Positions 34,036-41,658 of a stretch of 64,000 nt of DNA are shown here, one piece after another; position 1 is the first letter of the stretch; every line of letters begins with the position of its first letter. This stretch comes from Dyella_B humi (lineage in GTDB: Bacteria; Pseudomonadota; Gammaproteobacteria; Xanthomonadales; Rhodanobacteraceae): NCBI RefSeq assembly GCF_044904605.1, contig NZ_JADIKI010000023.1, positions 558,001 to 622,000 on the forward strand, given 5' to 3'. The notes under the pieces were generated by a model, which worked only from the letters and a program-made list of their open reading frames with translations, had not been told where the DNA came from and searched no databases. A program made the position numbers and the translations under genes.

Positions 34036-34401
34036 ATGCGCGCCACTTCATTGCTGCTCGGATGCTTGCTGAGTCTTGGGGCCATCGCTAATGCGGCGGC
34101 CGCGGGCAGCTCTGCGGCGGCAGGCAGCATCAATGCAAGCGCCGGCTGCACCGGTCATGGCAGTGGCAGCGACCACAGCAGTAGCCACGATACCTCCGCT
34201 TCCAACGGCGATAGCTTGAACGTGCCACGCAGCTCGGGCGCGTCTTCCTCTTCTTCGTCCAGCAACAGCCGCTCCAGCAACTCAAGCAACAACATGGACG
34301 AAAACCCCGCACACTTCGGCGGCGAAAACTCGCCCGACGGTTCTTCGCACGGTTCTTCCGGGCTGAGTTGGCAATCGCTGCTGCCCGGTTCGATTCAATA
34401 A
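34036..34401 (+). CDS. Small Ser/Asn-rich secreted protein
   Basis: A 121-residue product, start at ATG 34036 with GGGGG ten bases upstream. The signal peptide (MRATSLLLGCLLSLGAIANAAAA) is followed by an almost pure Ser, Gly, Asn, His low-complexity region (SGASSSSSSSNSRSSNSSNN) and a short acidic tail ending LPGSIQ. One cysteine (in ASAGCTGH) remains in the mature part. No fold or function is recognisable. It is convergent with the phoQ-like gene. Confidence 0.65.
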   Translation: MRATSLLLGCLLSLGAIANAAAAGSSAAAGSINASAGCTGHGSGSDHSSSHDTSASNGDSLNVPRSSGASSSSSSSNSRSSNSSNNMDENPAHFGGENSPDGSSHGSSGLSWQSLLPGSIQ

Positions 34402-34428
34402 CCGGTTCCCAGGTTTACACACGGCAGA

Positions 34429-35856
34429 TCAGGTAGGCGGTAGCGCCACGCTGAAACGCGCACCGTTGAACTCCGGTGAGTGATCCACCGTCAGTTCGCC
34501 GTTATAGGCGCGCACAATATCTTGCACGATGGACAGGCCAATACCATGGCCTTTGACGCGTTCGTCGCCGCGCACGCCACGCTGCAGAATTTTTTCGACC
34601 TTGTCCGCTTCGATGCCGGGGCCGTCATCTTCGACGCTGAGCAGCATGCCTGCCCGCGGACGTCCCGGCTGACGCTGCGTTTTCACCACCAGTAGCACAT
34701 GGTGGTTGGCCCACTTGAAGGCGTTCTCCAGCAGGTTGCCCATCAGCTCCAGCAGATCGCCCTGCTCGCCGTAGAACGCCGCGCCGTCCTCGATATCGAA
34801 TTCGCATAGCACGTTTTTCGCGGCGTAGACCTTTTCCAGGCTTTGCACCAAATCTTCGGCATGGCCAGCGATCGGCACCGCGCTGGCGGCGAAGGTCTGG
34901 CGCCCGGTGGTGGCCGCACGCGCGAGTTGGTAGGCGACCAGTTCATCCATGCGCCGCACCTGGTCGAGTACCGGCGCGCGCACGGGGGGCGGCAGTTCGC
35001 TGGCTTCCACTTGCGAGCGGATCACCGCCAACGGCGTTTTCAGGCTGTGTGCCAGATCGGCGAGCGTGTTGCGATAGCGCGTGCGCTGTTCGCGCTCGCT
35101 GTTGATGAAAGCATTGATGCGATCGGTGAGACCGGTGAGTTCGGCCGGGTACTGACTATCCAGGTGATCGCTCTGGCCGCGCTCGACGCGGCTCATGTCG
35201 CTGGCCACTTTGCGCAACGGCGTAAGGCTCCAGCGCAGCAGCAGCAATTGCAGCACGATCAGCATCACGCCCAATGTGGCGAGCCAGCCCACCAGGCTGC
35301 GCCGGTAGACGGCGGTATTGCTTTCCAACTCGTCTTCGGTCTGCGCCACCGTAAAGGTGAGATGCACCGCGGGGCGTTCGGGTACATCCAGCGCCACGCC
35401 GAAGCTGTAGTAGTAAAGCCGTCCAAGCTCCGTATCGACCGGACCGATGAATTGCGACTGCCCGGGCTGCAGCGGATGCAGAAAACTGAAATCGCGTCCC
35501 AGCGCGGACGATGATTCCCAATGAAAACCGCTGTCGCCCAGCACCACCGCATACAAACCGGAACCGGGACGCGAGAACATCGGATCGGGCGGTGTATCCG
35601 GCATCAACGGTGTGCCGTCGCGCCGCGGATCGGTGCCGGCGATGTAGGTTATGACGTAATCGTGCAGGCGGCCCTGCAGTTTGTTGAGCTCGCTGGCCCC
35701 ATAGGTGCGCGACAAGGTCCACCCGATGGCGCCGAGGAAGGCGGCCAACACGAGGCCGGTGGTAAGCGCTGCTCGCGCCGCCAGCGAGAACGGGCGGCGC
35801 GCGGCTGCATCATTCGTCTTCGCTGCGAGGTATGGCAAAGCGGTACCCGCGTCCAC
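34429..35856 (-). CDS. phoQ: PhoQ-like sensor histidine kinase
   Basis: An inner-membrane kinase of 475 residues, started at a GTG at 35856 that overlaps the regulator gene by 47 bases. Two membrane segments (about 27-47 and 188-208) enclose a periplasmic sensor domain of about 140 residues, then HAMP, the H-box LADLAHSLKTPL with His270, the N-box MGNLLENAFKWANHH, and G-boxes VEDDGPGIEADK and GHGIGLSIVQD. The order with the PhoP-like regulator and an upstream PepSY gene is that of the Xanthomonas PhoPQ system, which senses divalent cations or cationic peptides; the ligand here is inferred. Confidence 0.88.
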   Translation of the reverse strand: MDAGTALPYLAAKTNDAAARRPFSLAARAALTTGLVLAAFLGAIGWTLSRTYGASELNKLQGRLHDYVITYIAGTDPRRDGTPLMPDTPPDPMFSRPGSGLYAVVLGDSGFHWESSSALGRDFSFLHPLQPGQSQFIGPVDTELGRLYYYSFGVALDVPERPAVHLTFTVAQTEDELESNTAVYRRSLVGWLATLGVMLIVLQLLLLRWSLTPLRKVASDMSRVERGQSDHLDSQYPAELTGLTDRINAFINSEREQRTRYRNTLADLAHSLKTPLAVIRSQVEASELPPPVRAPVLDQVRRMDELVAYQLARAATTGRQTFAASAVPIAGHAEDLVQSLEKVYAAKNVLCEFDIEDGAAFYGEQGDLLELMGNLLENAFKWANHHVLLVVKTQRQPGRPRAGMLLSVEDDGPGIEADKVEKILQRGVRGDERVKGHGIGLSIVQDIVRAYNGELTVDHSPEFNGARFSVALPPT

Positions 35857-36496
35857 GCACCGTCTCGATCGGCTTCAGGGTGCCTTCCGGATCCAGCTTT
35901 CTGCGCAGGCGACCGATGAAGACCTCGAGCACATTCGAATCGCGATCGAAATCCTGTTGATAGATGTGCTCGGTGAGGTCGGCTTTTGACACCAGCTCGC
36001 CCGCATGGAGCATGAGGTATTCCAGCACCTTGTACTCGTAGCTGGTGAGATCCACCGGCTTGCCTTCCACCGTTACGGTTTGCGCGGTGGTGTCCAGCTT
36101 GATCGGACCGCACGCCAGTACCGGCTTGGACCATCCGCTCGCGCGGCGCACCAGCGCATTGATACGCGCCAGCAGCTCTTCGACGTGGAACGGCTTGACC
36201 AGGTAATCGTCGGCACCATGCTTGAGACCCTCGACCTTGTCCTGCCAACTGCCGCGGGCAGTAAGGATCAGGATGGGATAGCGCTGGCCGGCTTCGCGCA
36301 GCGCCTTGACCAGGTCCATGCCCGACAACTTGGGCAGGCCCAGATCAATGATGGCCAGATCGAACGGCACTTCGCGGCCCAGGTAGATGCCTTCTTCGCC
36401 ATCCTGGGCAGTGTCCACGGCAAACCCGTCGCGTTTCAGTCGGGCCGCAAGCGTCTCGCGCAGCGGCGCTTCGTCTTCGACCAGGAGGATGCGCAT
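35810..36496 (-). CDS. phoP: PhoP-like OmpR-family response regulator
   Basis: A 228-residue regulator. The receiver domain has the acidic pair in LLVEDEA, the phosphorylated Asp51 in LAIIDLGLPKLSGMDL, and YLVKPFHVEELLARI. The winged helix ends SNVLEVFIGRLRRKLDPEGTLKPIETVRGRGYRF. Its start codon shares bases with the stop of the PepSY gene (ATGA), and AAGGAG lies before it. It therefore sits in a three-gene operon, PepSY-phoP-phoQ. Confidence 0.93.
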   Translation of the reverse strand: MRILLVEDEAPLRETLAARLKRDGFAVDTAQDGEEGIYLGREVPFDLAIIDLGLPKLSGMDLVKALREAGQRYPILILTARGSWQDKVEGLKHGADDYLVKPFHVEELLARINALVRRASGWSKPVLACGPIKLDTTAQTVTVEGKPVDLTSYEYKVLEYLMLHAGELVSKADLTEHIYQQDFDRDSNVLEVFIGRLRRKLDPEGTLKPIETVRGRGYRFAIPRSEDE

Positions 36497-36822
36497 CAGT
36501 GTTTCTCCTTCTTGCTTCCGCCGTTAGGGGATTTCTTGGTGGATTGTGCCGCAGGCGGCACACGCGTGGCATCAGATGGCACCGCAATCACGCGCACATG
36601 CCCTTCGGGCGTAAGCACTTTGATGCGGTACTCCACTTTGCGCCCGATGTGGCGCGGCTCGGCCGACAGCACCTTGCCGCCTACCCTTTGCTGTACTTGC
36701 GTAACGGCCTGGTCCAGGCTCAGACCGGTCTGCGGTGGCGACGACTGGGCGGCGGCCGCGCCGGTCGCCAACAGCCCGACCGCGGCCATCCATGCGAGTT
36801 GCTTCAAAGCCTTAAGTCCCAT
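36496..36822 (-). CDS. PepSY-domain secreted protein
   Basis: A 108-residue periplasmic protein: signal peptide (MGLKALKQLAWMAAVGLLATGAAA), a PepSY domain (LSLDQAVTQVQQRVGGKVLSAEPRHIGRKVEYRIKVLTPEGHVRVIAV) and a basic Lys-rich tail ending KKEKH. Start at ATG 36822. PepSY domains often restrain peptidases or sit beside sensor kinases. Being first in the phoPQ operon with an ATGA overlap, it probably modulates or reports on the sensor. Confidence 0.87.
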   Translation of the reverse strand: MGLKALKQLAWMAAVGLLATGAAAAQSSPPQTGLSLDQAVTQVQQRVGGKVLSAEPRHIGRKVEYRIKVLTPEGHVRVIAVPSDATRVPPAAQSTKKSPNGGSKKEKH

Positions 36823-36902
36823 GGTTGAATGCCGGAGGATCCGGTCGACGGGACATACTGCGCAACCTGGGCTGAATAATGACCGGACGGCTGAACAGGG
36901 CT

Positions 36903-37883
36903 TCACGCCGCAACCAGCATCGGTGCCACGGCCTGTTCGATCAGCGACCATCCCGCGCCATCCCGGTGTGCACCTTCGCTCAAGGTACGCCGGAAACCGC
37001 GCGCACCCGGCTCGCCCTGGTACAACCCCAGCAGGTGCCGGCAGATGTGCTTGAGCGCCGTCCCGCGCGCCAGTTCCGCTTCCACATAAGGCCGCATATG
37101 CTGCAGCACACTTTCGCGCGTTGGCAGCGGTACGTCGTAGAGAGCGGCTTCGACGCGCGCGAGCACATAAGGATCGTGATACGCCGCGCGCCCCAGCATC
37201 ACGCCATCCACGTGCGCCAGGTGCTCGCGAACCGCTTCCGCCGTGGTGATGCCGCCGTTGATCACCACCACCAGTTGCGGGAATTCGCGCTTGAGGCGAT
37301 AGACGCGTTGGTAATCCAGCGGCGGAATCTCGCGGTTTTCCTTCGGCGACAAGCCCTGCAGCCACGCCTTGCGCGCATGCACCACCAGCACTTCCACGCC
37401 AGCTTCCAGCATGGTCTCGGTGAAGTGCTGCAAGTCGGCGTATTCGTCCTGGTCGTCCACGCCGATGCGACACTTCACCGTGACGGGCACCGACACCACA
37501 TCGCGCATCGCTTTGACGCAATCGCCGACCAACGCAGGCTCACGCATCAGGCAAGCACCGAACCGCCCAGACTGCACCCGGTCCGAGGGACAGCCCACAT
37601 TGAGATTGATCTCATCGTAGCCAGCCTCCGCGCCAAGCCGCGCCGCCTCCGCCAGTTCCTGCGGATCGCTGCCACCCAGTTGCAGCGCTACCGGATGCTC
37701 TTGCTGACTATGCTCCAGCAACCGTAACTGCTTGCCGCGCACCAGCGCCGCACTGGTCACCATTTCGGTGTACAGACGGGCATGCGGGGAAAGCAGGCGA
37801 TGGAAGTAGCGGCAGTGCCTATCCGTCCAGTCCATCATGGGCGCTACGGACAGGCGCCAATCGCTTCGATTGATGTTATGCAT
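36903..37883 (-). CDS. dusA: tRNA-dihydrouridine(20/20a) synthase
   Basis: An FMN enzyme that reduces uridine 20/20a in the tRNA D-loop. The product is 326 residues. It begins RLSVAPMMDWTDRHCRYFHR, carries EINLNVGCPSDRVQSGRFGACLM with the catalytic cysteine, VTVKCRIGVDDQDEY, VVVINGGITT and DGVMLGRAAYHDPYVLA. These fit DusA rather than DusB or DusC. The PepSY gene lies 80 bases further along on the same strand. Confidence 0.95.
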   Translation of the reverse strand: MHNINRSDWRLSVAPMMDWTDRHCRYFHRLLSPHARLYTEMVTSAALVRGKQLRLLEHSQQEHPVALQLGGSDPQELAEAARLGAEAGYDEINLNVGCPSDRVQSGRFGACLMREPALVGDCVKAMRDVVSVPVTVKCRIGVDDQDEYADLQHFTETMLEAGVEVLVVHARKAWLQGLSPKENREIPPLDYQRVYRLKREFPQLVVVINGGITTAEAVREHLAHVDGVMLGRAAYHDPYVLARVEAALYDVPLPTRESVLQHMRPYVEAELARGTALKHICRHLLGLYQGEPGARGFRRTLSEGAHRDGAGWSLIEQAVAPMLVAA

Positions 37884-38671
37884 GATGAATATTCTAACCG
37901 CCTGGCCTCAGGTCAACTCCACACGGGCGGCCGCGTACAACACCTGCCTCGGATCGAAAGCCACTACTCAATCCCCACGTTTGCACCGGAATGAACGACA
38001 CAAGACTGAGGATTGGGGCGCCACAAACGTGACCGAAATGATCGAGTTCGGGTGCCGAACGGAAATAGCCCTTTTTACCTTTATCTAACAGGTCGGCGCG
38101 CAAGATGGCCCTGTGCCGGGCTGTGTGTCAGGTCCGCCATCTCAGCCCGCGAATATCCGTTATCGCCTATGAGTCACTGCTTTGCGCTACATCGCAGGGC
38201 TCATCCAACGCTGTCATGCAGCTTGTTCATCTAGAGACCGCCCCCTATGGCCCATCGTACTGAGCCTTTATCAGTGGCACAGATTCATAGCGTTTACGCG
38301 CCCAAGGCAAAAATCCGGGATAAAGCGGCCAGCGAAGTTGAAGCGCCTCATTTTTCGAAAACCTCGTTCTCGGGTCGCGAACCGGGACATCCTGGGTCCC
38401 CGCCTCCGCTTCCCGAATCCAAGGGAAAGAAAAGCCGACGATAGTCCGTTGGCTTCTTGAAGAAGCCATCTACTTCGACCGTTCGCATGGGATCGCCCGA
38501 GGGCTATAAATATCCCGGCCACACCCAAGTTACGCCTTGCACTAACGCTGCGGAGTGAACCGCTCCGATCAAGCAATCTCAGAGGCACCTGACATATCGC
38601 TGCCTCTGAGAACCATCAAGACGCCCGCAAGAGACAAATAGACGTCTATGTTGCACGAAGGGTGAAGCGTC
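37884..38671. other. Gene-poor stretch, 788 bases
   Basis: Short open frames exist on both strands, but none has a good ribosome site, a signal peptide or recognisable protein character. Composition is less GC-rich and lacks codon periodicity by eye. I see no transposase remnant, tRNA or terminator. It borders two small unknown ORFs, so it may be decayed acquired DNA. Confidence 0.45.
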
Positions 38672-38920
38672 ATGTCCACACATCTACAAAACTACTTCAC
38701 CTTTACTGACGACGCGCGTCAGTCGCTGGGTGAGGATCCAGATGTGCGGCAGATCGGCACCGTCCTTTACAAAGAAGGCATGCCGGTACCGTGTCAAGGC
38801 GATCTTGTACAAGTATCCGTTAATGGCAAATCGAAGCAATTCGTTGTCGTCTGACGACAATTCATCTACGAGTTCGACAGCGACATGAGCATCCGCTATG
38901 TGCTGGACAGCATACGGTAG
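38672..38920 (+). pseudogene. Small unknown ORF interrupted by an in-frame TGA
   Basis: The frame starts at ATG 38672 (MSTHLQNYFTFTDDARQSLG) after GGGTGAAG and stops at TGA 38852-38854 after 60 codons. It then continues in the same frame for 21 more codons as RQFIYEFDSDMSIRYVLDSIR before TAG at 38920. The join KQFVVV-stop-RQFIYEFDSD reads as one beta-strand domain, so a CGA to TGA change in an 82-residue protein is likely. The stop is followed by C, the most leaky UGA context, so read-through is conceivable. The alternative is a genuine 60-residue protein. Function unknown. Confidence 0.55.
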
Positions 38921-38970
38921 ACGTCAATCATAGCTTGGCGTGCTGCCGCTGCTCACTACCGGGGTAAGCC

Positions 38971-39174
38971 ATGGCCACCCACAACTCGGAGCTGTCTTTA
39001 CCGGAATACAGGGTCATGCGTTCGTTGATGGCGCGATTCCACACCAGTTGGGACCGCGAACTCATGACAGCGGAGCGGATGTACGAACTGCAGCAAAAAG
39101 GCATGGTGGTTCGTGATAAGGGAAAGTGGAAGCTGACGGCGCTTGGCCTCCTGTTTGCCTCGGCGCCGTTCTAA
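38971..39174 (+). CDS. Small protein with winged-helix-like sequence
   Basis: A 67-residue product from ATG 38971 with GGGGTAAG upstream. The pattern SLPEYRVMRSLMARFHTSWDRELMTAERMYELQQKGMVVRDKGKWKLTALGLLF resembles a short winged-helix unit (helices followed by a two-strand wing). It could be a small DNA-binding or adaptor protein. It follows the interrupted small ORF by 50 bases. No family is recognised with certainty. Confidence 0.55.
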   Translation: MATHNSELSLPEYRVMRSLMARFHTSWDRELMTAERMYELQQKGMVVRDKGKWKLTALGLLFASAPF

Positions 39175-39496
39175 GCCCAAACGCCATGGATTTGCGTCCT
39201 GACGTACCGAAAGATGCCCGGCGGATGCACGCCCCAGGGCCAACCCGACAAGCACTTGACAGCGGCTGGCACCCAATCGCCGCCCCGGCAATGTCTTGCA
39301 TATCGCGGCAGGCTCCCCATATGAAAAACCCTGCTAACCCAGGAACAGCCCAAATCGCGTAATATTTTGGGCCTGTCCCGTGGCAAGCACGGCGCTCGTA
39401 AGGCAACGGCAACCGCCCTCCCCCGCGAGTTAAGTGAGCAATTCCGCTGTTCGATACAGCGTGTATTCCCGTTTCACCCATCGAGAAGACAAAACT
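39175..39496. other. Intergenic region before fpr, 322 bases
   Basis: No credible gene. It must carry the fpr promoter: TTGACA occurs near 39258 and TAATAT near 39360, but not at a proper spacing to each other. Nothing else is recognised. Confidence 0.4.
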
Positions 39497-40273
39497 ATGG
39501 TGGCTTTGGCGACCGAGCAAGTAATCGACGTCCATCACTGGAACGATAACCTTTTCAGTTTCCGCACCACGCGCGATCCGAGCTTTCGCTTCGACAGCGG
39601 CCAGTTCGTGATGATTGGCCTGGACGTGGAAGGCCGCCCCCTGATGCGCGCGTATTCGATCGCCAGCGCCAGTTGGGAGGAGCACCTGGAGTTCTTCTCG
39701 ATCAAGGTGGAGAACGGCCCGCTCACCTCGCGGCTGCAGCACCTGAAGCCGGGCGACCGCATCACGGTCAGCCGCAAGCCCACCGGCACGCTGGTGCTGA
39801 CCGATCTCAAGCCCGGCAAGCACCTGTACTTGCTCGGCACGGGCACGGGGCTGGCACCGTTCATGAGCATCATCCGCGATCCGGAAACCTACGAGCGCTT
39901 CGACAAGATCGTGCTGGCTCACGGAGTACGCAACATCAGCGATCTGGCTTATTCGGACTATCTGCAGAACGAACTGCCGCAGCATAAATATCTGGGCGAG
40001 CTGGTTCGCGAGAAGCTGGTGTATTACCCCACCGTCACGCGCGAATCGTTTCGCAATCGCGGCCGCATTACCGACAACATCGTGGATGGCGCCATGGCAG
40101 CGACCATCGGCCTGCCACCGCTCAATCCGGAAACGGATCGCGTGATGCTGTGCGGCAGTCCCGCCATGCTCGATGATCTATGCGCGTTGCTGGATGCACG
40201 TGGTTTTCATGCTTCACCGCGTACGCGCGAGCCGGGCGATTATGTGATCGAGCGGGCGTTTGTCGAGAAATAA
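39497..40273 (+). CDS. fpr: Ferredoxin--NADP reductase
   Basis: A bacterial FAD enzyme that exchanges electrons between NADPH and ferredoxin or flavodoxin, 258 residues. The chosen start is ATG 39497 (MVALATEQVIDVHHWNDNLF). The FAD motif is in PLMRAYSIASASWEEHLEFFSIKV, the NADP-binding loop in LLGTGTGLAPFMSIIRDPE, and the end, GDYVIERAFVEK, is typical of the subclass with a short C-terminal tail. Such enzymes help repair Fe-S clusters and counter superoxide. It stands alone. Confidence 0.94.
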   Translation: MVALATEQVIDVHHWNDNLFSFRTTRDPSFRFDSGQFVMIGLDVEGRPLMRAYSIASASWEEHLEFFSIKVENGPLTSRLQHLKPGDRITVSRKPTGTLVLTDLKPGKHLYLLGTGTGLAPFMSIIRDPETYERFDKIVLAHGVRNISDLAYSDYLQNELPQHKYLGELVREKLVYYPTVTRESFRNRGRITDNIVDGAMAATIGLPPLNPETDRVMLCGSPAMLDDLCALLDARGFHASPRTREPGDYVIERAFVEK

Positions 40274-40294
40274 GAAAGGCATCACACCTTCATA

Positions 40295-40324
40295 GCCGTC
40301 ACCCGCGAGAGCGGAAATGACGGC
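40295..40324. repeat. Dispersed CGTCATTCCGGC-type palindrome, diverged copy
   Basis: GCCGTCA...TGACGGC with a central CGCGAGAGCG, between the convergent fpr and kinase genes. It is a weaker relative of the elements at 16539 and 54738. Confidence 0.5.
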
Positions 40325-40342
40325 CGCAAGGTTTGCGCGAGC

Positions 40343-41029
40343 TCAATCGCGCACGCGGCCTTTTCCTTCGTTATCCCAATACCCAAACACCCGCCGCGCA
40401 ATCAGCTTGTAGAGACGCTTGCCGGTTGCACGCCACAGGCGCGAATGTGGTGCAGGCGTATCCAACATTTTCCGCTGACGTGTACTGAGTGCATGCTCGC
40501 AATACGTGCGTTTGTGCTTGAGCAGATGACGCAGATCTTCGCGCGCCAACAGCCGGAACAAGCGGCCACGCTTGCCGCGCGTCCAGGCGATCTGGAAATC
40601 GACCAGCGCCGGACGTCCATCCTCGCGTACTAACCAGTTAGGCTCCTTCGCCAGATCGTTGTGCACGATGCCGTGCCGATGCAATTGCGCGAGCAGACGC
40701 AGCGCGTCGCGATAGTAGGCGCTATCACGAGGCTGCGCTTGTTGCATCGGCCTGCCGGCGATGTAGCTGCGCAACAGTTCACGGCCATCCCAAGCCAGTA
40801 ACGCAGGCACCCCGTCGATACCATCCAGCTTCGCCAACGCGCGTGCTTCGCGTGCGGCGGCGCGATGCGCGAACGCGTGCGCCCACCAGCGCGCGGCGCG
40901 GATATCGCGGCGAATGCATGGCTTGCCGTCGCGCTCGACGATCTCGATGCGGCCCAATTCGTCGGCCTTCAGCAGGGTGGTGTTATCTGGCACGTGCTCA
41001 CCGATGAAGTAACTTGCCCGTCGCAGCAT
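40343..41029 (-). CDS. RIO/LPS-kinase-like small protein kinase
   Basis: A 228-residue cytosolic kinase-fold protein. It has the catalytic loop HRHGIVHNDLAKEPNWLV and the metal-binding DFQIAW, equivalent to the HxD and DFG motifs. A lysine/arginine-rich N-terminal lobe has AAAREARALAKLDGI in place of a clear P-loop. It resembles the RIO1-like and lipopolysaccharide-kinase groups of Gram-negative bacteria. The substrate is unknown; a sugar or lipid head group is as likely as protein. Confidence 0.8.
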   Translation of the reverse strand: MLRRASYFIGEHVPDNTTLLKADELGRIEIVERDGKPCIRRDIRAARWWAHAFAHRAAAREARALAKLDGIDGVPALLAWDGRELLRSYIAGRPMQQAQPRDSAYYRDALRLLAQLHRHGIVHNDLAKEPNWLVREDGRPALVDFQIAWTRGKRGRLFRLLAREDLRHLLKHKRTYCEHALSTRQRKMLDTPAPHSRLWRATGKRLYKLIARRVFGYWDNEGKGRVRD

Positions 41030-41081
41030 GGCGACAGACTATTGTGGCCGATTCACGGCCAGGCCGCCCAAGGACCCACGT

Positions 41082-41576
41082 ATGCTCTTCATGGACATCG
41101 CCCTCTACGCGCTCGCCTTCGCCCTGATCGTGGGTGGTCTGGTCGGCACGATCGTGCCGACCTTACCCGGCATCCCGATGATTTTCGGCGGTATCTGGCT
41201 TGCCGCGGCCCTGGACGACTATCAGCACCTCGGCGTCACCTGGTTGATCATCCTGGGCGTGCTGGCGGCGTTTGGCGTAGCGATGGATTTCGTCGCCACC
41301 TCGCTGGGCGCCAAGCGCGTCGGCGCCAGTTCGCTAGCCATGTGGGGCGCGTCGATCGGCACCTTCGTGGGCATGTTCCTCGGACTGCCTGGGCTGATCC
41401 TTGGGCCCTTTGTCGGCGCCGTGATCGGCGAACTCGTCTCCAGCAAAAGCGTGTTGCGCTCTACACACGTGGGCGTGGGCACCTGGCTCGGGCTGCTGTT
41501 CGGTACGCTCGTGAAGCTGGTGCTGTCGGTGGTGATGGTGGCGCTGGCGGCGGGGGTGTGGCTGCTAAATTTCTAG
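41082..41576 (+). CDS. DUF456-family membrane protein
   Basis: A 164-residue inner-membrane protein with about five hydrophobic segments. The chosen start is ATG 41082 with AAGGA seven bases before. The family's glycine-rich hairpins are visible: ALIVGGLVGTIVPTLPGIPMIFGGIWLA, MFLGLPGLILGPFVGAVIGEL and a terminal VGVGTWLGLLFGTLVKLVLSVVMVALAAGVW. Function of the family is not known. It is divergent from the kinase-like gene. Confidence 0.85.
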   Translation: MLFMDIALYALAFALIVGGLVGTIVPTLPGIPMIFGGIWLAAALDDYQHLGVTWLIILGVLAAFGVAMDFVATSLGAKRVGASSLAMWGASIGTFVGMFLGLPGLILGPFVGAVIGELVSSKSVLRSTHVGVGTWLGLLFGTLVKLVLSVVMVALAAGVWLLNF

Positions 41577-41658
41577 CTCCAAACTTTTGGGGCATGGCAT
41601 GAAGTGAGCCTTAGCGAATAAGCTCGCGCGACCAATTGAGCTCATAGGGATATCCGTC

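Noticed and set aside
36823..37521. N-terminal extension of the PepSY frame up to 37521
   Set aside because: The extension overlaps dusA and is not protein-like; ATG 36822 starts a clean signal peptide.
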